A DNA stretch of 64,000 nt. It comes from Saxidomus purpurata. Taxonomy: Eukaryota > Mollusca > Bivalvia > Venerida > Veneridae. The notes beneath the pieces are model-generated. The model ran no database searches. It worked only from the letters and a program-made list of their open reading frames with translations, and was not told the DNA's origin. Shown one piece after another: positions 52,686 to 55,626 of the stretch. The DNA is taken from contig JAFMSR010000010.1 in the NCBI GenBank assembly GCA_022818135.1, positions 16,928,222 to 16,992,221 of the forward strand. The letters run 5' to 3'. Within the stretch, counting starts at the first letter, position 1. Each line of letters starts with the position of its first letter. The position numbers and the translations under genes are program-made.

Positions 52686-55626
52686 AATAATTGGGTGGGG
52701 GGGGGTGGTGGGTTTTTTTGGTTGTGGTTTTTTTTTTTTTGGGGGGGGGTGGTTTTGTAAATTAATTTATCAATTTCGACAGAATGTGAGAAAAAATATT
52801 AAATATAATTATATATAAAATATTTTATTCTTATGTTTTAATCAAACACCAAGTGGACGTTTAGAAATTCTGTTCAGTGTTTTATTCATATTCTGTTGAA
52901 ATTGATAAATCAATTTACTAAATCAGTAAATCGAGGTAATGCCGACGGCTTATGCCCACTATTCAGAGGTCATTCTTGGCATCTTTTTTGTTTTTCGTGT
53001 TGGACAGTCTACTTTTATTGCATTAAAATAATATTCAGCACTAAATTCACGATACACTTGATCCTCGTACCGAAAGTTGTAAACGATCGTAGTAATCGTC
53101 TCGGGTGGTCATCTGTGACAGTAAAATTTCATTTTTTTGTAAAGTTCGATAGAGCACTATGTATAACTCAGTTCTAAATTTTAAGTCGTTACACAAAATA
53201 CTTTTCTTATAACTGAATTTTATAAAATGGACGTTTAGAAATTTGGTTCAGTGTACTGTAAGAGAAAATAAAGAAATCTGTTTTCAATTTTTGCAAATGG
53301 GTATTTTTCTTGACAAAACAAAATTTGTTACAAGTACATTATGTATATCCCAGTTTCTAGATTGTCTAAAAGAAAGAGTTACAATGAAGATTTTGTATTG
53401 ACATTATCGAAATATATTATGTACTATGTTAATTCTGTTAAGCAGAAAGTCACAGAATCAGATGGAAATAACTTAGCATAGATGTATTTACCTTAAATAG
53501 AATTATTTTGTATACAGCAAAACTGGCTTCACCTCAGTGAGATGGCTATTTAACAAAGGTGGTCACTAACAGAGGTTCAGCCGTATTTTCTAAACATTCT
53601 AGAACTTTTCATTGTTCAGATTTTTATATTTATTGATATTTAAATACAGACAAATGTATGCTTAATATTTTTGCACACAGATGTATGGATCTTCTATCTG
53701 GGTACAATGGCCTTGACCTATTTAGTCTCGACAGACAGGAACTGGAGAGGCTTCTGGGGAGGGATGAGGGACGTTACCTTGACAGTCTTCTTACCGTCCA
53801 GAAAAGCAATGCAGGGGTAAGGTTTTTTATTAAATTCCTGAAACAAAGCTAAGGGGGAATATAGGAGTCACTCAGTGGTTGGTCAGACGGTCCATCCGTT
53901 GCATTTTCCTTGTCCAAAACATAACGTGAAAACTACAGGTTGGAATTCAATGCAACTTCATACAATGAACAAGCACATCAAGAGGAAGTGCAGTGCACAA
54001 GAACCATAACTCCATCTGGACCAATTACAGAGTTATTGCCCTTAGTTACTTTTCTTTGTCCAAAACACAACTTGAAATATACTGGTTGGAATTCAATACA
54101 ACTTCATACAATGGTCAAGCACATCAAGAGGAAGTGCAGTGCACAAGAACCATAACTCCATCTTGACTTATTACAGAGTTACTGCCCTTGGTTACTTTTC
54201 TTTGTCCAAAACATAACTTGAAAACTACTGGTTGGAATTCAATACAACTTCATACTTCAAGCACATTGAGAGGAAGTACAGTGCACAAGAACCATAACTC
54301 TATCTGGACCAATTACAGAGTTATTACCCATTGCTACTTTTCCTTGTCCGGAGCATAACTTGAGAACTACTGGTTGGAAATAAATACAACCTCATACAGT
54401 GGTCAAGCACAATGAGAGGGAGTACAGTTTGACAAATTACAGAGTTACTGCTGCCAAAAACCGTATCTTTTTTTTCAAAATTTTTTGCAAGGTATTCTGC
54501 TACTACCAACTTCTTCAATTGATAAAGCATTCTTTCAGGGGTATTAATCACATTTAGTGATAGGTCTAGTTTTTTCTCTCTTTTTTCATGGCAAGTAAAA
54601 CTTGTTGTTAGTTTCAAGCAAATGCCCTGTGTGTTAAGTAATTGGAGCAGTTGGTAGAGATTCATTCAAAACATGTGAAGCAATTGGTCCTGAAGTACGC
54701 ATTTACATGTGTAGATCAGTTTAAGTAATTGCAGTCATTCAAATTTACTTTTACAGTATAGAACACGGGGAGCTTCTGAACTGAAAGCAATATTGGAGCG
54801 GAGAAAAGAGCGGTCAGATCATGATGGTCCTGATGACGGTTATGGTGGTCGACCAAGTTTTATGCCGGAAACTCCACCAGACTATTCTCCACCAGAATCT
54901 GAGGGTTAGTTTGTCACTAGCTGTTTTGCTCTTGAATTTTCGTCAGCTATGGTTAAATTGAAAAGCAGGTTACCTTCAGGACAATAGAAGAAGTACAGTT
55001 AACGCAGTATATAATAACCTCATTGCGACCTTATTTATTTGTTCCTTATACCTGGAGTATGTTATATCTATACAGCATTTTCATATCGCAAAAAAAAGAC
55101 AATCGGGGCGCAGAAAATAGACTCAATGTTTGGAATTTGGCTACATCTGGCGTTGTTGTATACAGAGTTTACTGTACAGTTATACAGTGATGCTTTTAAT
55201 GAATTCAAATATTACAGCTAAAGGTTTCTTAAAAATACGAGTTGGCTGGATAAAGTTTTGATATTAAACAGTTATCAGGCTATTAACAACATCTACAAAA
55301 TAAAAGGCAGCTCAAACAAATGATGCCGATGGATTTTAAACACTTTTAGGTAAATTTTGAACACTTTGTCAATTGCAAAATCTTAATACCCCAAGATATA
55401 CCCCCTCCCCCCACTCCCTCTGTATATGTTTATAAGGGTATGCATTTCGTGGTACATTACCCTGGTACATACTGTACTGGTTTTAAAAAGATCTAATTAA
55501 AAAACTTTTCTCCTTTCAGCCTCTTCCGATGATTTTGGTGATGCTGGTAAAACATTGCGCCATCTTTTAGAGAGACAGAGAAAGAAAATTCAGCAAGGTG
55601 GTTTCTCTAGAGGCCCCTACCAGTGA
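1..55626 (+). CDS. EPS8: EPS8 orthologue, actin-regulating/Rac adaptor (5'-partial, 19 exons)
   Basis: Spliced coding sequence join: 1-174, 5494-5561, 6068-6240, 10436-10933, 15839-15942, 17793-17925, 18417-18505, 18814-19052, 19556-19682, 20054-20349, 22931-23032, 28555-28630, 29125-29235, 36526-36637, 48274-48357, 51668-51956, 53681-53816, 54757-54904, 55520-55626. Every intron is GT..AG and all phases match, giving 1021 residues plus stop. Domain order is PTB end (residues 1-60), proline-rich linker, central helical region (about 320-510), repeat linker (536-633), SH3 (about 665-722), Pro/Ser/Arg linker, SAM/PNT-like domain (about 870-937) and basic C-terminal helices. This is the EPS8 family layout: vertebrate EPS8 (about 820 residues) caps and bundles actin and, with ABI1/SOS1, activates Rac. 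Anchors recalled from the family include the TPLxxxY-like segment of the central domain, PPYNPRFYNGW, and the SH3 NWWK. The start codon and most of the PTB lie outside the window. An EPS8-like (EPS8L) paralogue cannot be excluded. Confidence 0.93.
215..490 (+). repeat. SINE-like element (possible MetaSINE family)
   Basis: A weak tRNA-like head (TTAGTGGTTCAGTAGTAAAGG ... GGTTCAAGTCCC box B at 290-301) is followed by a conserved-looking body (GGACAAAGACACTG, CAGTCAACCCAGCTGTAAAT). I associate that body with the MetaSINE superfamily of bivalves, from memory and not searched. It ends in an A-rich tail near 480. Confidence 0.55.
490..640 (+). repeat. SINE-like fragment
   Basis: The box-B-like GGGTTCAAGCCCTGTCAC is followed by GAGAGAAAGTTGGCAGTTTCTTACAGAG. 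The same body occurs at 33449-33476 and, inverted, at 28768-28785. It is cut off by the next element at 651. Confidence 0.5.
651..1809 (+). repeat. Interspersed element family A, copy 1, with internal tandem units
   Basis: It starts AGCTCACCTGGCACAAAGTG and ends GGTGAGCGATATAGGGCCAT..CCCTCTTGTTT. The core is about five tandem units of roughly 165 bp (CTTCTTCTCTGAAACCACAAGG ... TGACCCC.GGGTCAAAATTGACC), at about 890-1690. Other copies are at 29626-30290 and 42124-42903. No transposase frame is visible, so it appears non-autonomous. Confidence 0.8.
3541..4370. mobile_element. TA-flanked short-TIR element containing a tRNA-like segment
   Basis: The left end AGGTAGTGG (3542-3550) and right end CCACTACCT (4361-4369) are perfect inverted repeats, each flanked by TA, as in Tc1/mariner-type or similar MITEs. 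No transposase frame. The interior carries a tRNA-like stretch at about 4205-4290. Confidence 0.6.
4205..4290 (-). repeat. tRNA-like sequence (degenerate tRNA or SINE head)
   Basis: The minus strand reads GTGGCGCAGTGGTTAGAGCG (D arm and box A), then TCTGCTTTGAGATCAAGAGG and TCCTGAGTTCAATCCCGA (T arm, box B). The anticodon stem pairs poorly, so a functional tRNA is unlikely; a tRNA-derived SINE or pseudo-tRNA fits better. Confidence 0.6.
5494..5561 (+). CDS. EPS8: EPS8 exon 2: end of PTB domain
   Basis: The acceptor tttttcag precedes AQDIVDEILAAKGEGGGRRGPS, the C-terminal PTB helix (family I-x-x-D-I-x-x-A-I) plus the start of a glycine/arginine linker. The donor is gtaagt at 5562. The 68-nt exon begins in phase 0 and leaves two bases (GA) that exon 3 completes to Glu. 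Confidence 0.9.
5562..6067 (+). other. EPS8 intron 2
   Basis: A 506-bp GT..AG intron. Nothing else recognised. Confidence 0.8.
6068..6240 (+). CDS. EPS8: EPS8 exon 3: proline-rich linker
   Basis: After cattgtag the frame reads RRIPPPPSGPAPEPPYGK and continues as a charged linker to GRFND. It corresponds to the RR..IPPPPxxPAPxPP region just after the PTB domain in vertebrate EPS8. The donor gtttgt at 6241 is weaker than its neighbours. Downstream bases stay open to a TGA at 6297-6299, but no better donor is seen. It ends with one base (G), compatible with both exon 4 and exon 5. Confidence 0.85.
6697..7774 (+). repeat. Interspersed element family B with tandem units
   Basis: It begins AGCTCGACTTTTCAAAG and ends AAAAAGTCGAGCGCGCTGTC..CTCTTGTT; the ends are inverted (AGCTCGACTTTT / AAAAGTCGAGC). 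The interior is four or five degenerate units of about 190-230 bp sharing CTTGGTTAAGTTTTTCGTACCA, ACTTGTTTACCATCATGA and AACTCTGTCAAGG. An A-run at about 6971-6992 and a G-run at 7026-7034 interrupt it. Confidence 0.75.
9658..9741. repeat. 84-nt hairpin with 23-bp arms
   Basis: The left arm TTCAAGTTGTATGCCATGTCTCA (9658-9680) and right arm (9719-9741) pair at 21 of 23 positions around a 38-nt loop. The size is compatible with a microRNA precursor or a very small foldback element. No known miRNA was recognised. Confidence 0.6.
10436..10933 (+). CDS. EPS8: EPS8 exon 4: large phase-symmetric, possibly alternative exon
   Basis: This long open frame reads SRWIHEYYKSRDRTPSP, then a Gly/Ser/Tyr-rich stretch, a basic-aromatic tract (residues around GRKNKKGKKWFQFSSSK), SLRRRIQSDTDTES and a final acidic WGIDMIDS. 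The proposed acceptor, cttaaag|CA, is chosen because it keeps phase with exon 3. The stronger-looking cag at 10440-10442 would break the frame. The donor is CAG|gtattg at 10934. At 498 nt, divisible by three with the same phase on both sides, it can be included or skipped without changing the frame. I recall no counterpart in vertebrate EPS8. Exon identity is supported by the open frame, codon-like composition and donor; the exact 5' border is uncertain. Confidence 0.68.
11498..11534. repeat. Doubled palindrome TGTCACTTGTGACA
   Basis: The 14-base interrupted palindrome TGTCACTTGTGACA occurs twice in direct orientation about 22 bases apart in intron 4. Possible protein-binding site; function unknown. 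Confidence 0.5.
11935..12200 (+). repeat. Dispersed repeat, copy 1
   Basis: It shares TTTCTTATTTTTTG, AGACATCTTTCTTG.TAAAAT, GCTACT and a CCTGG.ACTTT end with 47210-47430 in the same order. Family unknown. Confidence 0.5.
12950..13170 (+). repeat. Tandem duplication of about 118 bp (two copies)
   Basis: AGTACATCTACACCTTAAGATG starts copy 1 and AGTACATTTACACCTTAAAATG starts copy 2. Both continue GT/CTTGTAAGGACT..., CTAAAT... and CTCTTTGCT..GG.TCAAG. They differ by many substitutions, so this is an old duplication. Confidence 0.75.
13172..14162. mobile_element. Non-autonomous DNA element with about 55-bp TIRs
   Basis: The left end TATACTGAAGGGAAAA..ATATCAAAACGGCTATGTGTAGAAGTA (13171-13230) is the inverse of the right end TACTTCTACACATAGCCGCTTTGATATT...CTTCAGTATA (14100-14163). 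The palindromic TATACTGAAG terminus is consistent with a TA target duplication (Tc1/mariner-like). The 0.9-kb interior has no transposase frame. Confidence 0.72.
15839..15942 (+). CDS. EPS8: EPS8 exon 5: start of central helical domain
   Basis: The acceptor ttcttttag precedes GRGGYGQSRVSDF and continues to DMDTGQNEALERDV, matching the vertebrate EQEETPEMMAARIDRDV segment that leads into the central four-helix region. The donor is gttagt at 15943. It starts by completing a Gly codon from the G left by exon 3 or exon 4 and ends in phase 0. Confidence 0.88.
15943..17792 (+). other. EPS8 intron 5
   Basis: It contains a possible SINE-like stretch at 16085-16260 (GGGTTTTGAATCC box-B-like) and a small repeat at 16600-16680 (TTCACCAGAGGAGAAATC..GTCGGCCGGGACTATTAAC) that recurs at 35093-35140. 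Near 17080-17260 there is a decayed fragment of a CCGTCCGAATATTTCTTTTTCGG-type repeat. No gene seen. Confidence 0.6.
17793..17925 (+). CDS. EPS8: EPS8 exon 6: central domain helix
   Basis: The acceptor tatcttttcag precedes QLLNNCFDDIEKFVSRLQQ, then AAEAYKELERRRVERGGKRKQ. This is the highly conserved EPS8 signature (family: ILNxxLDDIExFxxxLQKAAEAFxxLxxRKK). The basic cluster at its end is also conserved in type. The donor is GGAG|gtttgt. Confidence 0.93.
17926..18416 (+). other. EPS8 intron 6
   Basis: A 491-bp GT..AG intron; nothing else recognised. Confidence 0.8.
18417..18505 (+). CDS. EPS8: EPS8 exon 7: RARPPPADDFIDIFQKFK segment
   Basis: After ttacag it encodes GMLMMRARPPPADDFIDIFQ and KFKFAFNLL, equal in pattern to the vertebrate LRAKPPPPDEFxDxFQKxKxxFNLL. 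The donor is CTG|gtgagt. The open frame continues past the donor into the intron (see the exon-8-like copy at 18532-18597). Confidence 0.93.
18532..18597 (+). pseudogene. Intronic copy of part of EPS8 exon 8
   Basis: These 66 bases in the intron after exon 7 align without gaps to exon 8 bases 18900-18965 with about nine mismatches by eye (about 86%). The conceptual translation DPRHGGHDLGREAVAMLLLH parallels DPIHGGRDLGSEAVAPLLLH of exon 8. No acceptor or donor flanks it, and the frame stops at a TAA just downstream (18602-18604). It is in the same frame as read-through from exon 7. It is either a decayed relic of a local exon duplication or part of an intron-retained isoform. Confidence 0.75.
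18814..19052 (+). CDS. EPS8: EPS8 exon 8: central domain core
   Basis: It encodes AKLKAHIHDPNAPELVHFLF, TPLSLIYEASRDPIHGGRD, LGSEAVAPLLLHDAKQLLLN and ELELWQRLGRPWTLVK, closely following the family pattern (LVHFLFTPL, LLxxxxxxFLxxxxxxxExxLWxxLGxxW). The acceptor is gttttcag and the donor AA|gtatgt at 19053. Two leftover bases are completed by exon 9 to Lys. Confidence 0.95.
19053..19555 (+). other. EPS8 intron 8
   Basis: A 503-bp intron; nothing else recognised. Confidence 0.8.
19556..19682 (+). CDS. EPS8: EPS8 exon 9: end of central domain
   Basis: It encodes DEWHSSVPPYNPRFYNGWQP then PQLVDEVNQGERPRDEPLRSN. The PPYxPRFxNGWxP motif is diagnostic of the EPS8 family. The acceptor is atttgtag and the donor AAT|gtaagt; it ends in phase 0. 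Confidence 0.95.
19683..20053 (+). other. EPS8 intron 9
   Basis: A 371-bp intron; nothing else recognised. Confidence 0.8.
20054..20349 (+). CDS. EPS8: EPS8 exon 10: linker with decapeptide tandem repeats
   Basis: The acceptor is gttttaag. The frame reads ETLIPYGNASRRDENPY, then about five imperfect copies of the decapeptide EDPYRMTERR (variants DDPYRSTERR, ENPYSRSERQ), then NIRNDTDFRRTERIDYNRPP. At DNA level this is a 30-bp minisatellite at about 20090-20260. The donor is CA|gtaagc at 20350. The linker lies between the central domain and the SH3; in vertebrates this stretch is variable. Confidence 0.9.
20350..22930 (+). other. EPS8 intron 10
   Basis: A 2.6-kb intron carrying a MITE at 20905-21112. 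The remainder (21120-22930) is AT-rich with nothing recognised. Confidence 0.75.
20905..21112. mobile_element. MITE, family T1, copy 1 (208 bp)
   Basis: The left end TACTGTAAATCGGGTGATAT and right end ACCCAATTTATAGTA are 15-bp inverted repeats with few mismatches. A second copy of almost the same length lies at 60717-60920 and shares the internal order (TTCCC..TTTG.TAATT.AAAAATCT). Confidence 0.7.
22931..23032 (+). CDS. EPS8: EPS8 exon 11: linker and first SH3 strand
   Basis: After atctttaag the frame completes Gln and reads NKRSSAREPVPPAPRTRAEE then NIAFSQDLKRMGA. The last residues lead into the SH3 RT-loop strand in exon 12. The donor is AC|gtaagt at 23033. Confidence 0.88.
23100..24500 (+). 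repeat. Minisatellite with 27-bp unit
   Basis: The core is roughly 35-40 copies of TCCTAGCAATCATATCTGTG followed by TCATTGG (27 bp), some with a four-base TCAT insertion (31 bp). The left (23100-23390) and right (24300-24500) margins are longer and more diverged units. The homogeneous core at 23400-23960 is the likely recent expansion. Frames on both strands here are only translations of the repeat. Confidence 0.92.
25630..26545 (+). repeat. Degenerate tandem array with about 150-bp unit
   Basis: The unit contains AACTAGAGTTCCTTTGACCT, CTCAAACTTCATAGGATGAT, GCAGATGATCCCTATTGTTT, GGGGTCAGTAGGTCAAAGGTC and CACAGTGACCGTTGGTCAAT. About six units are present, with many small deletions. The right end GGGGGGAGACAAGTTTTTTT closes the element. 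Confidence 0.82.
26600..26760 (+). repeat. GATCATGATC-family repeat fragment
   Basis: Shares GATCATGATC and ATCATGATCTACAGTG with copies at 34384-34610, 39690-39840 and 62540-62740. Strongly decayed. Confidence 0.45.
26965..27170 (+). repeat. tRNA-derived SINE-like element
   Basis: A box-A-like AGTAGTGGTAAAGGATCAAG is followed by a box-B-like GGCAGGTTCAAGTTGTGATT, a body, and an A-rich end (GCAAAAATAAA). Confidence 0.5.
28555..28630 (+). CDS. EPS8: EPS8 exon 12: SH3 domain, N-terminal half
   Basis: The acceptor is acttttcag. It encodes IYEAVHERQGKNTKELTVEK then GDIVQ, the SH3 ALYDY-like strand, RT loop and ELxVxKGDIVxV strand (vertebrate: KYDFVARNNSELSVLKDDILEI). The ALYDY position is the divergent ATIYEAV. 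The donor is CAG|gtaaca; phase 0 at the end. Confidence 0.92.
28735..28990 (-). repeat. SINE-like fragment
   Basis: The minus strand contains GAGAAAGTTGGTAGTTTCTTAC and GGATAGGTTTTTATTACCTG. This parallels the GAGAAAGTTGGCAGTTTCTTAC body at 580-603 and 33450-33472. Confidence 0.5.
29125..29235 (+). CDS. EPS8: EPS8 exon 13: SH3 domain, C-terminal half
   Basis: It encodes VLDKSRNWWKLKNYQGESGY then APYTILKEFQPRDDFDN. The ligand-binding Trp pair (NWWK), the GxxGYxPxxIL end of the SH3 fold and the following acidic linker are all present. In vertebrate EPS8 this SH3 prefers PxxDY ligands such as ABI1 (established family knowledge). The acceptor is gaacag and the donor gtaagt; 37 whole codons. Confidence 0.94.
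29626..30290 (+). repeat. Interspersed element family A, copy 2
   Basis: It starts AGCTCATCTGGCTTTGCCAG and ends AGTGAGCGATATAGGGCCAT..CCCTCTTGTT. It has about three internal units compared with five in copy 1. Confidence 0.78.
31639..31788 (+). mobile_element. MITE, family T2, copy 1 (150 bp)
   Basis: Terminal inverted repeats of about 33 bp: left AGGGGCTATATGCTTTATCC then GTGCTGGCATATA; right TATATGCCAGCGCGG then ATGAAAAGCATAGCCCCT. The interior holds CCCTTTGCTGATAATGCGCC and TTCTGCCTGGCTATATGAAA. An inverted relative is at 59431-59556. Confidence 0.8.
32934..33361. mobile_element. hAT-type MITE (428 bp) with 8-bp target duplication
   Basis: It starts TAGGGATGTCATTGATTAAA and ends GAATCGATTACATCCCTA, imperfect inverted repeats. 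It is flanked by GGGCGAGG (32926-32933) and GGGTGAGG (33362-33369), an 8-bp target duplication with one mismatch. The subterminal regions are rich in ATCGATA/TATCGAT. An 8-bp duplication is typical of the hAT superfamily; no transposase frame. Confidence 0.8.
33370..33610 (+). repeat. SINE-like element
   Basis: A tRNA-like, box-B-like part (GGTCATGACTTTGAGCCTTA) is followed by GAGAAAGTTGGCAGTTTCTTAC, GTTAAACTGCCTAACTGTAA and the tail CAACAACAAAGACAAAAAA. It is the longest copy of the body seen at 580 and 28770. Confidence 0.55.
34384..34478 (+). repeat. Three tandem copies of about 34 bp
   Basis: The unit is ATGATCAGACAGAAGGCTGC followed by AGGCTAATC. It leads directly into a GATCATGATC-family piece (to about 34610: GAACTGGACAGGTCCATTTG, TTTAGCAGGGTCA). 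Confidence 0.85.
36526..36637 (+). CDS. EPS8: EPS8 exon 14: polyproline linker
   Basis: The acceptor tctgttttgcag precedes GGGPRRLSGDYSSYINGGA, then PPPPPPPPIAG and STRPASRG. The eight-proline run corresponds to the proline-rich stretch after the SH3 in vertebrate EPS8, a probable profilin or SH3 ligand site (inference). The donor is GGGGAG|gtgaca; one leftover base. Confidence 0.9.
38170..38345 (+). repeat. Degenerate tandem repeat of about 45-50 bp
   Basis: About four units built on GATAAAC.ATA.CCA..GAGTTTATGAA. Old and diverged. Confidence 0.65.
39690..39840 (+). repeat. GATCATGATC-family repeat
   Basis: Contains TGATCATGATCTGCACTTTT, GAGCACCCCATTGAACAAAA, GGTACAGTCCAAATTGAGAG and ATGGACAAGTCTATTTTAGG, ending in AGCAGGGTCAG. 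It is the best-preserved copy alongside 62540-62740. Confidence 0.6.
41085..41225 (+). repeat. Short GGAAACAAGT tandem-like repeats
   Basis: TCCTTGGAAACAAGT recurs four or five times with spacers of 20-50 bases carrying ACTTCTCTTT or ACTTTTGTT. Confidence 0.6.
42124..42903 (+). repeat. Interspersed element family A, copy 3
   Basis: It starts AGCTCACCTGGCACAAAATG and ends AGTGATATAGAGCCATCATG..CCCCTTTGTTT. The internal units are more diverged than in copies 1 and 2, implying an older insertion. Confidence 0.75.
44440..44800. mobile_element. Foldback MITE with about 100-bp arms
   Basis: The left arm 44461-44560 (GACATTATCCC, TTTGCACAGGCAGACATTAG, CATTATTTTGCAAAAGCAGA) is the inverse of the right arm 44697-44790 (TCTGCCTTTGCAAAATAATG, CTAATGTCCTCCTGTGCAAA). 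The short AT-rich loop has no frame. Confidence 0.8.
45002..45270. mobile_element. MITE with about 60-bp TIRs
   Basis: Left AATATTTACCTCCCTTGTTC then TGAATTGTCAGCCATATTG; right CAAAATGGCTGCCAATTCAG then AACAAGGGAGGTAAATATT. Non-coding interior. Confidence 0.8.
45670..46530 (+). repeat. Family-E tandem array, copy 1 (about 155-bp unit)
   Basis: A GGTCGGTCGGTC-rich start is followed by about five units of CAAGAACCATAACTC..TCTTGA, TTACAGAGTTATTGCCCTTT, TTACTTTTCCTTGTCC, GAATTCAATACAACTTCATA and AGAGGAAGTGCAGTG. The end is GTATTGATCACATTTAGTGA. A run of 21 G is at 46474-46494. Copy 2 is at 53850-54570. Confidence 0.88.
46738..47007. mobile_element. MITE with AGTAAACTCTG termini
   Basis: Left GCAGTAAACTCTGAATATAA, right TATATACAGAGTTTACTGTGC, inverted. 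The interior contains two units of TTTCTGGG..GATTTTTTT.CACT and ATATGGATATA. A decayed relative with TIRs at 54996 and 55179 lies in intron 18. Confidence 0.75.
47210..47430 (+). repeat. Dispersed repeat, copy 2
   Basis: Pairs with 11935-12200 (shared CCTTTCTTATTTTTTG, AAGACATCTTTCTTGATAAA, AGCTACTTGTAA, TCCTGGAACTTT). Confidence 0.5.
48274..48357 (+). CDS. EPS8: EPS8 exon 15: small linker exon
   Basis: It lies between a tttttatatag acceptor and the weak donor A|gtatgg, and encodes GEADKRQREPPVELRQNR then PPQGARQFGE. It matches phases on both sides (G from exon 14, A to exon 16), which is the main support, since linkers in this family are not conserved in sequence. Confidence 0.78.
48378..48589 (+). 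repeat. TTATTTATTCTC repeats, left flank
   Basis: Units of TTATTTATTTATTCTCTTAC then AATTTAGAGT..TTTGG, alternating with CTCGATTGCAAAATAAGTAC. The same pattern resumes at 50788-50972 on the other side of the array, so the array element was inserted into a pre-existing tandem repeat. Confidence 0.8.
48590..50790 (+). repeat. 2.2-kb AAGCAGGTTT element with GGTCAAGGTCA tandem arrays
   Basis: It starts AAGCAGGTTTTTTCAAAAAA (itself a hairpin) and has the inverted AAACCTGCTT near 50752-50761. The first part is five units of about 155 bp (GGTTTCCGCTCAATAACT, GAAACTTGGT.TGTAGGTAGC, GTCACTAGGGTCAAGGTCAA). The second is a dozen or so units of 100-125 bp (CACTGTTACTAAAAATAGAT, TTTTTAGTTTTTAGATTGTT). 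The motif TCAAGGTCA occurs dozens of times. An A-run lies at 49629-49672. Confidence 0.88.
51160..51230 (+). repeat. Two direct copies of about 35 bp
   Basis: AAAGGTAACAGTG.AGTATGAG followed by TTGTATAAACC, twice in a row. Confidence 0.85.
51278..51317 (+). repeat. (TAA)n microsatellite
   Basis: About 13 uninterrupted AAT/TAA trinucleotides. Confidence 0.95.
51668..51956 (+). CDS. EPS8: EPS8 exon 16: Ser/Arg/Pro linker and start of SAM-like domain
   Basis: The frame reads KSMYTPDLHNELRTRMNVSD, a DELxxRxT-like stretch seen in EPS8 (vertebrate QDELIHRLT), then a Ser/Arg/Pro-rich linker (SPRGRDERPLSYTRDDW ... SPRSSGVNSQSPRRST). It ends with YSTAEEVRDWLEVKGFTRR, the first helix of the C-terminal SAM/PNT-like domain (vertebrate STPEDVKTWLQSKGF). 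The acceptor is tctgtatag; the donor AAG|gttgtt is weak. Two leftover bases are completed by exon 17. Confidence 0.9.
52088..52190 (-). repeat. tRNA-derived SINE head
   Basis: The minus strand reads CACCTTGGTACAGAACTAGT (box-A-like), GCGTTCGCCTCAGGTTCTGA, then GAGTCCCAGGTTCGATCCCC (a near-perfect box B GGTTCGATCCC). The cloverleaf is incomplete. Confidence 0.6.
52394..53262. mobile_element. Large foldback element with homopolymer core
   Basis: The left arm 52394-52516 and right arm 53141-53262 are inverted repeats at about 90% identity by eye (shared CGACTTAAAATTTAGAACT, AGAAAAGTATTTTGTG, CATAGTGCTCTATC). Inner nested arms are 52757-52785 and 52890-52918. Between the left arms lies 52544-52751, runs of G, T, A and G that may be real or an assembly/sequencing artefact. 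Confidence 0.75.
53681..53816 (+). CDS. EPS8: EPS8 exon 17: SAM/PNT-like domain core
   Basis: After ttgcacacag it encodes CMDLLSGYNGLDLFSLDRQE then LERLLGRDEGRYLDSLLTVQ. It matches the vertebrate pattern of a Leu-rich helix, G.QLFSLNKDEL, and the closing RVYSQITVQK helix. This domain and the following helices carry the actin-binding activity in vertebrate EPS8. The donor is GGG|gtaagg. Confidence 0.93.
53817..54756 (+). other. EPS8 intron 17
   Basis: A 940-bp intron, mostly the family-E array (53850-54570). Confidence 0.8.
53850..54570 (+). repeat. Family-E tandem array, copy 2
   Basis: Four to five units of about 155 bp with the same modules as 45670-46530 (ATTCAATACAACTTCATACA, AGGAAGTGCAGTGCACAAGA, TTACAGAGTTATTGCCC). 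The same terminal GTATTAATCACATTTAGTGA. Confidence 0.88.
54757..54904 (+). CDS. EPS8: EPS8 exon 18: C-terminal actin-regulatory helix
   Basis: The acceptor acttttacag precedes YRTRGASELKAILERRKER and an acidic/proline tail (SDHDGPDDGYGGRPSFMPE, TPPDYSPPES). SELKAILERRKER equals the vertebrate SELQEIMRRRQEK helix next to the SAM-like domain. The donor is GAGG|gttagt. Confidence 0.9.
54905..55519 (+). other. EPS8 intron 18 with decayed AGTAAACTCTG MITE
   Basis: A 615-bp intron. GTACAGTTAACGCAGTATAT (about 54996) and ATACAGAGTTTACTGTACAG (about 55160-55179) are decayed inverted ends of the family at 46738-47007. Confidence 0.6.
55520..55626 (+). CDS. EPS8: EPS8 exon 19: last coding exon and stop
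   Basis: The acceptor tcctttcag precedes SSDDFGDAGKTLRHLLERQR, then KKIQQGGFSRGPYQ and TGA at 55624-55626. TLRHLLERQRKK resembles the ELKAILERRKER helix of exon 18, so the protein ends with a second short basic amphipathic helix not obvious in vertebrate EPS8. Confidence 0.92.

Larger units (their letters stand above)
51957..53680 (+). other. EPS8 intron 16
   Basis: Contains a tRNA-like SINE head (52088-52190) and a large foldback with homopolymer core (52394-53262). 53280-53670 shows nothing recognised. Confidence 0.75.
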
